Source of the DNA: an uncultured Bacteroidales bacterium
Lineage (GTDB): Bacteria > Bacteroidota > Bacteroidia > Bacteroidales > UBA932
Length of the DNA: 64,000 nucleotides
Reading direction: 5' to 3'
Assembly: GCA_947179325.1 (NCBI GenBank)
Contig: CAMXAU010000002.1
Coordinates: forward strand, 1-64,000
In this document: in pieces, positions 25,454-34,101 of the stretch
Layout of the letters: each line of letters opens with the position of its first letter
Position numbering within the stretch: the stretch's first letter is position 1
The notes under the pieces: generated by a model
What the model was told of the DNA's origin: nothing
Databases searched by the model: none
The model's input: the letters and a program-made list of their open reading frames with translations, nothing else
Made by a program: the position numbers and the translations under genes

Positions 25454-26875
25454 ATGAAAAAGAGAGTTGACATCTTCATTTCTGCTGTTCTTGCGCTGAC
25501 TTCGTGCGGAACGGCGGCACAGTTCTCCTCTACGGAATCACGGTTTCAGGACGGAATATATGCAAAGACCAGCAAAGCAGCAGTCAAGACTGCAATACAG
25601 GCTCCGGAAACCGGAACACAGGAGATTGATGAGCTTATAGCGCAGACAAAGAGTTCTGAGATATATCTGCTCGGTGATGAACCAAAGACAATCGTCATAC
25701 CGGAAAGCCAGAGCGCGACACTGAAATTCGAGAATAACACAGGGGCCACAGTCACTATCCAGGACAGCCCTGACTTCACCATATACTTCGACAACACACC
25801 GTCTGTATTCGTCTCGACATACTGGGATCCATGGTACAGCCGGGGCTACTGGGGATATTATGACCCATGGTACGGTCCATGGAGATACAGTTCATGGTAT
25901 TACTCCCCGTGGAGATATGACCCGTGGTACTGGGGATACGGAAGTTTCGGTCCATGGCACTATGGCCCTTGGCACCACGACCCATGGCATTACTATGGCC
26001 ACTACGCATGGCACAGCCCATGGCATCATCATCATATACCGTCACGTCCGGGTCCTATATACGGGGGCGGACGTCCGGGAAGGGACATCTATTACGGGCA
26101 CCGTGGCAACAATGTAGCAGGAATATCCAGGAACACTCCGAGAGGCCTTGCAACAGCAAGCTCAAGGACAGCATCCGGTGTCGCATCAAGGACAGGCAGC
26201 ACATCAAGAAGCTCTGCCGTCAGCTCACGCTCGACTGCCTCAGGAAGCAGCCTGTCATCAAGAACAGCGGGCACAAGGCTTACAGCCTCCGTTCCACGCA
26301 GCAGTTCCGTGGGTTCAAGCCGCTCGTCAGGCACTGCGGCTTCGTATAGCAGGGTAAGTTCCGGCGCATCTTCTGCCTCATCAGCAGCGAGGTCTGCTTC
26401 AACATCCTCAAGGACAGGTTCAATGACCTCAAGGACAACAGAGCCGAGCAGCTATATCCCGAGAAGCGGAATCGCAGGAAGCAGCACATCCACATCAAGG
26501 GGTACATCCACATCAAGAAGCACTGTCGGCAGCACAACTGCAAGGACCACAACCTACAGGCCTCCGACAACATCCGGAAGCAGTTCTTCAAGAAGTACGT
26601 CCTCATCATATGGGACAGCGTCTTCAAGCAGGAGCACTTCATCCTACGGAAGCTCGGCAGGCACGTCCGGAAGAGGAACTTTCAATAGCAGTTCAAGCAC
26701 CTCACGCAGCAGTTCTTCATCATCGTCCCAGAGCTACAGCAGAAGTTCGTCCTCAAGTTCATCCACTGCCACACGAAGCAGCAGCTCAAGCTCATACTCA
26801 GGAGGAAGCAGGAGCAGCGGTGGCTCGTATTCCGGCGGAAGCAGGAGCGGCGGCGGAAGTTCACGCTCAAGATAG
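25454..26875 (+). CDS. Secreted low-complexity protein: Trp/Tyr/His-rich segment plus Ser/Arg-rich tail
   Basis: A 473-residue protein of no family I can name; related proteins with WYDPW repeats occur in Bacteroidota. I start at MKKRVDIFISAVLALTSCG, giving a lipoprotein-type signal and a good ribosome site (GGAGG); the longer ORF is spurious. Residues about 20-110 look like a normal small domain (EIYLLGDEPKTIVIPESQ). Then comes a run of YWDPWYSRGYWGYYDPWYG and GPWHYGPWHHDPWHYYGHYAW units, about 80 residues. The last 270 residues are mostly Ser, Arg, Thr and Gly (SSRSTSS, GGSRSGGGS) without evident fold. It may be a surface adhesive, metal-binding or cell-wall associated protein; these are guesses from composition. 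A FadL-like gene follows 88 bases later. Confidence 0.75.
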   Translation: MKKRVDIFISAVLALTSCGTAAQFSSTESRFQDGIYAKTSKAAVKTAIQAPETGTQEIDELIAQTKSSEIYLLGDEPKTIVIPESQSATLKFENNTGATVTIQDSPDFTIYFDNTPSVFVSTYWDPWYSRGYWGYYDPWYGPWRYSSWYYSPWRYDPWYWGYGSFGPWHYGPWHHDPWHYYGHYAWHSPWHHHHIPSRPGPIYGGGRPGRDIYYGHRGNNVAGISRNTPRGLATASSRTASGVASRTGSTSRSSAVSSRSTASGSSLSSRTAGTRLTASVPRSSSVGSSRSSGTAASYSRVSSGASSASSAARSASTSSRTGSMTSRTTEPSSYIPRSGIAGSSTSTSRGTSTSRSTVGSTTARTTTYRPPTTSGSSSSRSTSSSYGTASSSRSTSSYGSSAGTSGRGTFNSSSSTSRSSSSSSSQSYSRSSSSSSSTATRSSSSSSYSGGSRSSGGSYSGGSRSGGGSSRSR

Positions 26876-26963
26876 CACAGGCGCTGAAGACACAAAACTT
26901 TTAACATGCGACCGGACATGACAACTCTTGGTGCACATTCCGGTTGATTAATATTTTGACAAT

Positions 26964-28616
26964 ATGAAAAAGATAGCAATTACATTTCTGTTGGTAGCGG
27001 TTACGGCAAGTGCAGGGGCACAGACGATGTATGACGCACTGACATTCAGTGAGAACGACTATGTAGGGACAGCGCGTACCATGGCTATGGGAAACGCCTT
27101 CACTGCACTTGGCGGAGACCTCGGGTCGCTCAGCATAAATCCGGCAGGCTCGGCTGTGGCCAATTATTCACAGATAACCATTACACCAGGCATGGCGATA
27201 TCCGTCAATAAGGCAAACGGCACATTGGCACCCGGAGAGGGATTCCCGTCAAGCTTCGGGAGCACAATCCGGAACAACAGCACTGGCTTCCTGCTTCCCA
27301 ATCTTGGATTCACAGTAAACTTTGACACCCACAGGACAAGCGGAGTCAAGAATTTGACACTCGGCTTTGTCATGAATGCGTCAAACACATACAGGGACGG
27401 GCTATATGCAAGAGGTCTGAACTCCAGGAGTTCATTTGCCGGAGGGATGGCCAGCATGGCATTGGGATTCGATCCAGCCAACCTGTCTGGGGAAGAGGCC
27501 TGGTACAATTACCCGAGCGACTGGCAGTACATACTTGCCTATCAGTCATATATGATCAGCCCTATCAGCGACGGGTCCACCGAGTATGCCGGAGTGACAG
27601 AAAACGTCTACACAGACCAGAACGGGAATGTTAATGGAATCGAGCTCCCCGGAGCAGTGGACCAGACATTCGGCAGATCCCTTAAAGGATACAGATATGA
27701 CTATCTGCTCAATTTCGGCATGAACATCTCAGATGTTGTCTATATCGGCGCCAACCTTGGATTCGCTCAGCTGAAATATTCAAGCGAAGAATATTTCATA
27801 GAGACTCCGGAAGAAAAATCCCTGTTCCAGACAAGCTTCCAGCAGCTGAACTACAGAAGCGTGTACAATGCATCAGGGACAGGTGTCTATGGTAAATTCG
27901 GAGTAATCGTTACACCGTTCAAAGGACTGCGCATAGGAGCGGCCATACAGACACCTACAGCAAATGTAATAAAGGAGACATGGTACTCTTCAGCAAGCGT
28001 AAAGGCAGACCAGAACAATTCAGGCAGCGCAGAGACACCAGAAGGGAAATATGAATACAGGCTGTCTTCCCCTATGAGATTCAATGTTGGCACCGCATAT
28101 ACTTTCGGCTCCTTTGCTGTTATAAGCGCAGACTATGAAATGTGCAACTACGGGAGAATGAGGCTAAACGAGAAAGCAATAGCGGACAACAGCGGATTTG
28201 ATGCAGTGAATGATGAGATAAAGGATTTCATGGGCATCTCAAACATGTTTCGCGCAGGTGCTGAGATAAGACCGTTCAAGATGTTTGCAGTACGCGCAGG
28301 GTATGGTCTGACTACTGCTCCGGACTGGTATTACGACAATTTCGGGGATAAGGTAAAGAACACAGCAAAGACGCATAAATACTCATTCGGTCTTGGCTTC
28401 AGCAGCAACGGTTCATTCTTCATGGATCTCGCATTCACGGCGAAGAAATATGCCGAAGAATACATAACCCCATATGTCACCGCAATGCTTGACAGCAAGG
28501 GCAATATCATGACCGACATCAACAATCTGCCGATAGCCGACTACAATGCATCTCCGGAAATCGTGAACCGCAAATGGCTCTGGACAGCAGCCATCACATT
28601 CGGATTCCGGTTCTAA
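26964..28616 (+). CDS. FadL/OmpP1-like outer membrane transport protein
   Basis: A 550-residue outer membrane protein with signal peptide MKKIAITFLLVAVTASAGAQ. The mature part begins MYDALTFSENDYVGTARTMAMGNAFTALGGDLGSLSINPAGSAV, the N-terminal hatch typical of the OmpP1/FadL/TodX family in Bacteroidota (MGNAFTA, SINPA). The remainder is beta-strand pattern with aromatic girdles, and it ends AAITFGFRF. FadL proteins pass hydrophobic molecules such as fatty acids across the outer membrane; substrate here is unknown. Upstream 26876-26963 holds no clear promoter motif, so it may be read with the preceding gene. Confidence 0.88.
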   Translation: MKKIAITFLLVAVTASAGAQTMYDALTFSENDYVGTARTMAMGNAFTALGGDLGSLSINPAGSAVANYSQITITPGMAISVNKANGTLAPGEGFPSSFGSTIRNNSTGFLLPNLGFTVNFDTHRTSGVKNLTLGFVMNASNTYRDGLYARGLNSRSSFAGGMASMALGFDPANLSGEEAWYNYPSDWQYILAYQSYMISPISDGSTEYAGVTENVYTDQNGNVNGIELPGAVDQTFGRSLKGYRYDYLLNFGMNISDVVYIGANLGFAQLKYSSEEYFIETPEEKSLFQTSFQQLNYRSVYNASGTGVYGKFGVIVTPFKGLRIGAAIQTPTANVIKETWYSSASVKADQNNSGSAETPEGKYEYRLSSPMRFNVGTAYTFGSFAVISADYEMCNYGRMRLNEKAIADNSGFDAVNDEIKDFMGISNMFRAGAEIRPFKMFAVRAGYGLTTAPDWYYDNFGDKVKNTAKTHKYSFGLGFSSNGSFFMDLAFTAKKYAEEYITPYVTAMLDSKGNIMTDINNLPIADYNASPEIVNRKWLWTAAITFGFRF

Positions 28617-28627
28617 GAACAGAATTA

Positions 28628-28668
28628 CGCTGCTCTACTATCCTATAATGATGGATTGTAGAGCAGCG
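28628..28668. repeat. Hairpin spanning the 3' end of wbqC
   Basis: CGCTGCTCTAC (28628-28638) and GTAGAGCAGCG (28658-28668) pair perfectly over 11 bp, extended by ATCC/GGAT. One arm is the coding sequence for the last residues (SLLYN) of the minus-strand wbqC gene. It could act as a weak terminator for the FadL-like gene, but no good T-run follows. Confidence 0.6.
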
Positions 28669-29365
28669 AGATGCTTTCAGGGCCTTCGTTAAACAGAAGG
28701 TCCATCACAGAGAGACTCTTTATGAAGCCGTATTTTTCAGAGAAGACCTGGAAATACGGCTTTTTCAGATTCAGCCTCCCGAGCACATCGTTTTCCCTTT
28801 TTGGATGAATAGCCTCCCTCAGGTCAACAGCCCCAAGGCTTTCCACACGTGGCATCCCGTCCCATACCCCTCCACGGCAGACGTCGTCATGCACGAAAAA
28901 ATCAGGAGTCTCGCGCAAGTCAACAGATATTCCTATCTTGTCTGCAAAGAAACGTATCAATGTCAGATTAAGTTCCCACAATGTCTCCGGCCTGCTCTCA
29001 AGGACTGCGAACAGTCCATCCCTGTAATATTCAAAAAACGCAGATGTGCTGTAAGCAGAGACTATAGCTCTCTCATGCTGACGCACCCATTGGGTGGAAT
29101 AGTCTATCCTGATGCTTTTTATTGGGTTGCTGTGTGTACCGTTGTCGTGGACCACAGGAAATGACAAGGCTGCCTTTCCTGATGCAGAATAGAAGCAGCA
29201 TCTGTTTCTCCAGGACTGCTTCTGATAATTCTCGCAGGCCTCAAGATATACGACAGACGGTTCAACAAATTTACCCTGCCTTGAAACAGACAGGGTAAAC
29301 TCAGATGCCATGGCCGCAAAATATTCGACCGGAGGCATATATGCTGTATTCAACAATATCGGCAT
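28643..29365 (-). CDS. WbqC family protein
   Basis: A 240-residue cytosolic protein of the WbqC-like family, often encoded in O-antigen/polysaccharide or lipid A regions; some members have been proposed to act in sugar or amino-acid modification but no firm activity is known to me. Motifs seen: LLNTAYMPPVEYFAAM at the start (I use the ATG at 29365, the ORF track begins at a TTG), YQKQSWRNRCCFYSASGKAALSFPV (family core), IRIDYSTQWVRQHERAIVSAYS, and FFEYYRDGL. It begins 22 bases after lpxA and looks like the last gene of lpxD-lpxC-lpxA-wbqC. Confidence 0.85.
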   Translation of the reverse strand: MPILLNTAYMPPVEYFAAMASEFTLSVSRQGKFVEPSVVYLEACENYQKQSWRNRCCFYSASGKAALSFPVVHDNGTHSNPIKSIRIDYSTQWVRQHERAIVSAYSTSAFFEYYRDGLFAVLESRPETLWELNLTLIRFFADKIGISVDLRETPDFFVHDDVCRGGVWDGMPRVESLGAVDLREAIHPKRENDVLGRLNLKKPYFQVFSEKYGFIKSLSVMDLLFNEGPESISLLYNPSL

Positions 29366-29387
29366 GGTGGACAAGTCCGGACCAATA

Positions 29388-30200
29388 TTATTCTATCTCT
29401 CCCTTGACATTGGACGAGTTGCCCCTGACAATGCCTCTCTTGGACCCCCTGATGAAGTCAAGGATTGTGTCACGCTCCTCTGACTGAGGGAATCCGGACT
29501 CAATCTTCGCACAGGCATCGCTGACATTCATGCCTCCGTAATATATCATGTCGTACATGTCCTTTATATTGCGGATCTGGTCTGAAGAGAATCCACGGCG
29601 GCGCAGTCCTACGATATTCACACCGGCATAAGACAGAGGCTCACGGCCGCAGAGGATATAAGGAGGTATATCCTTGTTGATCTTCGAGCCGCCGCCTACC
29701 ATGGCGTGCTTTCCGATTTTCGAGAACTGGTGTGCCATCGTCCCGCCGCCAAGTATAGCCCAGTCCTCCACATCAGTCTCACCTGCGATTCCCACGTAGC
29801 TGACAAGTATACAGTGGCTTCCTACAGTACAGTCGTGCGCGACATGTGTATATGACATCAGAAGGGTGTTGCTGCCGATCTTTGTGACTCCCTTGCCACT
29901 GGCCTTTGTCCCCCTGTTTATTGTAGCGCATTCACGTATGTTTACATTGTCACCTATCTCGACATATGTAACCTCACCCTCATACTTGAGGTCCTGGGGT
30001 ATTGCACCTATGACTGCTCCAGGGAACACACTGCAGTTCTTTCCCATCTTTACATAGTTGAAGATTGTGGCATGCGGAAGTATCTTGCATCCGTCACCGA
30101 TCTCTACAAATTCGTCAATATAGGCATATGGGCCTACCTCAATATTGTCTCCGAGCTTTGCATTCGGATGGACTGTTGCAAGTGGATGAATTTTATTCAT
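29388..30200 (-). CDS. lpxA: Acyl-ACP--UDP-N-acetylglucosamine O-acyltransferase
   Basis: LpxA transfers a hydroxyacyl chain to UDP-GlcNAc, the first step of lipid A synthesis. The 270-residue protein opens with NKIHPLATVHPNAKLGDNIEVGPYAYI and runs through hexapeptide repeats of a left-handed beta-helix. The active-site His lies in YTHVAHDCTVGSHC, followed by the LVSYVGIAGETDVEDWAILGG region. A C-terminal helical part (GLRRRGFSSDQIRNIKDMY) is standard. A slightly long acidic/Gly tail (GNSSNVKGEIE) exceeds the usual end. It starts 5 bases after the lpxC stop. Confidence 0.96.
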   Translation of the reverse strand: MNKIHPLATVHPNAKLGDNIEVGPYAYIDEFVEIGDGCKILPHATIFNYVKMGKNCSVFPGAVIGAIPQDLKYEGEVTYVEIGDNVNIRECATINRGTKASGKGVTKIGSNTLLMSYTHVAHDCTVGSHCILVSYVGIAGETDVEDWAILGGGTMAHQFSKIGKHAMVGGGSKINKDIPPYILCGREPLSYAGVNIVGLRRRGFSSDQIRNIKDMYDMIYYGGMNVSDACAKIESGFPQSEERDTILDFIRGSKRGIVRGNSSNVKGEIE

Positions 30201-30205
30201 AGCTA

Positions 30206-31117
30206 TTACTTTTTCAGAAGGGTTCCAAGTTCCCTTGCAGCCCTTGTATTAATGGAATGTCCTGACTTGTATGCTGTTATCCTTGCCTTCAGGAAGCCTC
30301 CGGCAAGCCTCAGGTCACCGATAAGATCAAGAAGCTTATGCCTTGCGCATTCATTCGGGAACCGCAGCTGCAGATTGTTGAGATATCCCTCGTCTGAAAT
30401 CCCGAGAAAAGGGACATTGAAGAGCTTTGACATATGCTCAAGCTGGTCATCTGTAACCGGATGCTCCACTATGACAATGGCATTGTCAACATCTCCCCCC
30501 TTGATAAGGTTATTCTTGAATAGGAATTCAATCTCATGGAAGAATACGAATGTGCGGCAGATACCGATTTCCTCTGCATAGGTGACAGAGCGGTCCCAAT
30601 GGGCATCCTGTACACCCAGTATCCTGGAATTGAAGTCTATGGTGAGATTATAGGAAGGCTCATCGGCAGGCTCTATCCTGAGATAGGCTCCAGTCTCATC
30701 GTTCTTTATCTCGAAGGTTTCATTCAGTTCAAGATATTTCCGTGGAGCGTCCTGCTCAACAATTCCATTCTTCCAGATGGCATCGATATAAGGCTTTGCA
30801 CTTCCGTCCAGTATAGGGACCTCGACATTGTCAATCTCGATCCTTGCATTGTCAATTCCCATTCCCGTAAGGGCAGACATGACATGTTCGACTGTAATCA
30901 CTGAAATGCCGTCCTTTGTGATGGTCGTGCTCCTGGCCGTATTTGACACATTCCCAGCTATCGCCTCTACAACTGCATCACTGGAGATATCTGTCCGGAC
31001 AAACCGGATTCCATAGTCAACAGGGGCAGGTTTTATTGTCATTGTAGCAACCTTGCCGCTGTGCAGGCCCTTTCCCTCAAAACGAAAATCTTTCCGGACT
31101 GTATGTTGTTGTACCAT
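30206..31117 (-). CDS. lpxC: UDP-3-O-acyl-N-acetylglucosamine deacetylase, stand-alone LpxC
   Basis: LpxC is the zinc deacetylase committing to lipid A synthesis. The ORF track begins at a TTG; I start at MVQQHTVRKDF, giving 303 residues. Family motifs: FEGKGLHSGKVATMTIKPAP, TVEHVMSALTGMGIDNARIEID (zinc His in TVEH), ILDGSAKPYI, ECARHKLLDLIGDLRL (further zinc ligands His and Asp), and AYKSGHSINTRAAREL (catalytic His). The length equals a bare LpxC domain. In many Bacteroidota LpxC is fused to FabZ and this locus encodes the bifunctional protein; here lpxA follows after 5 bases, so no FabZ domain is present. Confidence 0.95.
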   Translation of the reverse strand: MVQQHTVRKDFRFEGKGLHSGKVATMTIKPAPVDYGIRFVRTDISSDAVVEAIAGNVSNTARSTTITKDGISVITVEHVMSALTGMGIDNARIEIDNVEVPILDGSAKPYIDAIWKNGIVEQDAPRKYLELNETFEIKNDETGAYLRIEPADEPSYNLTIDFNSRILGVQDAHWDRSVTYAEEIGICRTFVFFHEIEFLFKNNLIKGGDVDNAIVIVEHPVTDDQLEHMSKLFNVPFLGISDEGYLNNLQLRFPNECARHKLLDLIGDLRLAGGFLKARITAYKSGHSINTRAARELGTLLKK

Positions 31118-31178
31118 TATCTCTATTTCAATCAATCATAAACGGTCGGCAAAAATACGCAAAATATTTTAATATACA

Positions 31179-32168
31179 CTATTTTTTACCGTTCTGCTTG
31201 AAAATGGTGTAGCTGCGCAGGTAATCCTTATACGGAATGGCAGGGGTCCCCATATACACCTGCCCAGACTCCTTGATATTTGTCAGCAGGCCTGACTGTG
31301 CGGAGAAAGAAGTGTTGTCAGGGACTGTAAGATGTCCGGCGATTCCTACCTGCCCGCCTATGACACAATGCTTTCCGATCTTTGTAGAGCCGGCGACCCC
31401 GGTCTGGGCGGCCATGACGGTGTTCTCCCCGACCTCGACATTATGGGCAATCTGGCAAAGGTTGTCGATCTTCACGCCTTTACGTATGATGGTAGAGCCC
31501 ATCTGGGACTTGTCTATGGTAGTGTTGGCGCCGATCTCCACATCATCCTCTATCACGACATTTCCGGTATGCTCTATCTTTTTGTATGAGCCGTCATCAA
31601 GAGGGGCAAAGCCGAAGCCGTCCGCCCCGATCACTGCATTGGAGTGTATGATCACATTGTTGCCTATCTCCATTCCCGGATAGATCCTCACGCCAGGGTA
31701 CAGGATGCAGTGCGAGCCTATCTTCACATTGTCACCTATATATACATGCTCATATATCTTCGTATAGTCCCCTACCCTTGTGCCGCGTCCGACGTATGCG
31801 AAGTCGCCGAGATAGACTTTCTTCCCGAATTTCGTTGAGAAATGCCTCCTGGAATGGAATCCGCGGTATCTCTTGAAGGACCTTTTCCTGGCTGTGACAT
31901 AGTCAAGAAGCGCAGCTACTGCGGAATAGGCGTTCTCTACACGCACCATCGTAGCTGCTACCGGCTTCTGAGGCACGAATGTATTGTTCACTATGATGAT
32001 GTCTGCCTTGCACTCATAGACGTAGTGTTCATATTTCGGATTTGCAAAAAAGCAGATTGTACCAGGTTTTCCGCTTTCGATTCTTGCAAAAGAAGTGACT
32101 TTCGCCTCCGGATTGCCTTCCACTGTACCGCTGAGTATCTCTGCGATTTCTTTAGCCTTGAATTCCAT
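31179..32168 (-). CDS. lpxD: UDP-3-O-(3-hydroxyacyl)glucosamine N-acyltransferase
   Basis: LpxD adds the N-linked hydroxyacyl chain in lipid A synthesis. The 329-residue protein has the N-terminal uridine-binding domain ([34 protein letters not shown]) and then hexapeptide repeats forming the beta-helix. The [24 protein letters not shown] motif and the active-site His region [24 protein letters not shown] are family hallmarks. The C-terminal helix ends [10 protein letters not shown]. It heads lpxD-lpxC-lpxA-wbqC, with a 61-base gap to the lpxC ATG, and diverges from rimP. Confidence 0.96.
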   Translation of the reverse strand: MEFKAKEIAEILSGTVEGNPEAKVTSFARIESGKPGTICFFANPKYEHYVYECKADIIIVNNTFVPQKPVAATMVRVENAYSAVAALLDYVTARKRSFKRYRGFHSRRHFSTKFGKKVYLGDFAYVGRGTRVGDYTKIYEHVYIGDNVKIGSHCILYPGVRIYPGMEIGNNVIIHSNAVIGADGFGFAPLDDGSYKKIEHTGNVVIEDDVEIGANTTIDKSQMGSTIIRKGVKIDNLCQIAHNVEVGENTVMAAQTGVAGSTKIGKHCVIGGQVGIAGHLTVPDNTSFSAQSGLLTNIKESGQVYMGTPAIPYKDYLRSYTIFKQNGKK

Positions 32169-32194
32169 AGGATGTAGCAGTTATTTGTTCAAAT

Positions 32195-32225
32195 TTTGTG
32201 TTTTAGTAAAAAAGTTATACCTTTG
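32195..32225 (+). promoter_or_regulatory. Textbook Bacteroidota promoter for rimP-nusA-infB
   Basis: A -33 TTTG (32195-32198) and a -7 TACCTTTG (32218-32225) are separated by 19 bases, the standard spacing. Transcription should start near 32230, leaving a leader of about 55 bases. Confidence 0.8.
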
Positions 32226-32244
32226 TCGCGTGAGTTAGAGTTCA

Positions 32245-32270
32245 GGGGTCGGCAAGACCCCTTATTTTAT
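32245..32270 (+). promoter_or_regulatory. Terminator-like hairpin in the rimP leader
   Basis: GGGGTC, loop GGCAA, GACCCC, then TTATTTTATAT. It sits between the predicted transcription start and the rimP ATG at 32288, so it could stop or slow polymerase before the operon. NusA is encoded in this operon and alters pausing, which would allow feedback. Confidence 0.6.
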
Positions 32271-32287
32271 ATACATAAGCCACGTTT

Positions 32288-32752
32288 ATGGTCATTTCAG
32301 AGATAAGAGATGCAATGGAGGGTGCAATCGTTGCACGGAATTGCTTTATTGTTGAAATAAAAATTTCAAGGGACAACGAGATCGAGCTTACAATAGAGTC
32401 TGAGGAGGGCCTTGTCGACCTTGATGACTGTGTCGCACTGAGCAGGATATTCGAGGAGAAGTTCGACAGGGAGAAAGAGGATTACGAGCTGACAGTCTCC
32501 TCTGCTGGCCTTGACCAGCCTTTCAAGGTCATGAAGCAATACACAAAGGCCATCGGGACAAAGGTGGAGGTCCTGCTGAAGGGCGGAAAGAAGATTGTCG
32601 CGGAGCTTACGGGCGCAGACAGCGACGGGATTGACCTGAAATACACGGCACTTGAAGCCGTTGAGGGAAAGAAGAAGAAAGAAAAGGTAGAGCATCAGGA
32701 CCGTTTCACGTTTGAGCAGGTGAATGCAGTCAGGCCGCACATAGAATTCTGA
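32288..32752 (+). CDS. rimP: Ribosome maturation factor RimP
   Basis: RimP assists 30S subunit maturation. The 154-residue protein has the N-terminal domain (NCFIVEIKISRDNEIELTIESEEGLVDLDDCVALSRIFEEKFD) and the motif YELTVSSAGLDQPFKV, the conserved VSSPGLDRP-type signature. The C-terminal SH3-like part contains EVLLKGGKKIVAELTG and an insert KKKKEK. It is the first gene of the classic rimP-nusA-infB operon; nusA starts 61 bases after its stop. Confidence 0.93.
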   Translation: MVISEIRDAMEGAIVARNCFIVEIKISRDNEIELTIESEEGLVDLDDCVALSRIFEEKFDREKEDYELTVSSAGLDQPFKVMKQYTKAIGTKVEVLLKGGKKIVAELTGADSDGIDLKYTALEAVEGKKKKEKVEHQDRFTFEQVNAVRPHIEF

Positions 32753-32813
32753 GGCGGGCCATGCAGACAGGCGATGAAATAAAGGAAAAAATATAAAATA
32801 CGAAATAAAGAAA

Positions 32814-34049
32814 ATGGAAAAGACAGAACTTAAAGATGCGTTTTCAGAGTTCAAGAACCTGAAAAACATTGACAGGCCTACCATGATGGGAGTGCTGGAG
32901 GATGTGTTCCGTACACAGCTTGCCAAGACATACGGCTCTGCCGACAATTTCGACATCATCATCAACATCGACAAGGGTGACTGTGAAATCTACTGGAACC
33001 GCGAGGTCGTAGAGGAGGTTGAGGACCCTAACACACAGATTTCCATATCCGAGGTCAACCAGGATGATGACGACTACGAGATCGGGGAGACTTTCGCTAC
33101 CAAGGTGGACATGAAAAGTTTTGGCCGGAGGGGAATCCTCAATCTACGCCAGAATCTCCAGGGAAGGATCATGGATATAGAGAAAGCCAACCTGTACAAC
33201 AAGTACAGCGGAATGATCGGCGAGATATTCACAGGAGAGGTATACCAGACATGGTCTAAGGAGGCCCTGATACTTGACGAGGACGGCAATGAGCTGAGGC
33301 TCCCGAAATCAGAGCAGATACCTGGCGAGCACTTCAAGAAGAACGACACCGTCAAGGCGATAATCAAGAGCGTGGAGATGAAGAACAACACGACTCCATA
33401 CATCGTTCTGTCAAGGACATCAAACGAGTTCCTGGAGAAGCTCTTCGAGCAGGAGGTGCCTGAAATCTATGACGGGCTCATCACAATCAAGAAGGTTGTC
33501 CGCGTACCGGGCGAGCGCGCAAAGGTCGCTGTCGAGTCTTATGACGAGAGGATCGACCCTATCGGAGCCTGCATCGGAGTCAAGGGTGCCAGGATCATCG
33601 GCATCGTCCGCGAGCTCCGCAACGAGAACATCGATGTACTCCAGTGGACAAACAACACACAGCTCCTCATACAGAGGGCGCTCAACCCGGCAAAGATCTC
33701 ATCTATTGTAATAGGTGGAGAGGATGAAAAGATCAAGGTATATATGCACCCGGACGAGGTCAAGAAGGGTATCGGAAAAGGCGGATGCAACATCAAGCTT
33801 GCAGGTATGCTTGTCGGGAAGGAGATCGAGGTATGGAGAGAGCAGGAAGAGGAGGACGATGTGCTCCTCAGCGAATTCAGCAATGAGATCGACCAGTGGA
33901 TCATAGACAAGCTTCAGTCAATCGGATGCGACACTGCCAAGAGCGTGCTCGCATGCACCCAGGCAGACATCGCCAAGAGGGCTGACCTCGAGGATGAGAC
34001 CGTAGCTGAGATATTCAATGTCCTCAGTGCCGAGTTCGATGAAGACTAA
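32814..34049 (+). CDS. nusA: Transcription termination/antitermination factor NusA
   Basis: NusA binds RNA polymerase and regulates pausing, termination and antitermination. The 411-residue protein has the N-terminal polymerase-binding domain (VLEDVFRTQLAKTYGSADNFDI), an S1 domain (GEIFTGEVYQTWSKEALILD) and two KH domains (YDERIDPIGACIGVKGARIIGIVRELRNE and VMPDEVKKGIGKGGCNIKLAGML-type GKGGCN). The C-terminal acidic helix pair resembles a single short tail domain (ACTQADIAKRADLEDETVAEIFNVL). Second gene of the rimP-nusA-infB operon, 52 bases before infB. Confidence 0.96.
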   Translation: MEKTELKDAFSEFKNLKNIDRPTMMGVLEDVFRTQLAKTYGSADNFDIIINIDKGDCEIYWNREVVEEVEDPNTQISISEVNQDDDDYEIGETFATKVDMKSFGRRGILNLRQNLQGRIMDIEKANLYNKYSGMIGEIFTGEVYQTWSKEALILDEDGNELRLPKSEQIPGEHFKKNDTVKAIIKSVEMKNNTTPYIVLSRTSNEFLEKLFEQEVPEIYDGLITIKKVVRVPGERAKVAVESYDERIDPIGACIGVKGARIIGIVRELRNENIDVLQWTNNTQLLIQRALNPAKISSIVIGGEDEKIKVYMHPDEVKKGIGKGGCNIKLAGMLVGKEIEVWREQEEEDDVLLSEFSNEIDQWIIDKLQSIGCDTAKSVLACTQADIAKRADLEDETVAEIFNVLSAEFDED

Positions 34050-34101
34050 CGGATAATTCATAGCGGCATCGGGCCGCATATCATAAACTAAAGGGGTAAA
34101 T

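Noticed and set aside
26895-26945. ACCGGA/TCCGGT arms between the low-complexity protein and FadL-like genes
   Set aside because: The stem is only 6 bp with a long loop and no T-run.
30201-30205. A possible FabZ domain between lpxC and lpxA
   Set aside because: Only 5 bases separate the two genes; no FabZ sequence exists there.
34063-34077. GCGGC/GCCGC hairpin between nusA and infB
   Set aside because: It has a short stem and no T-run; too weak to call a terminator.
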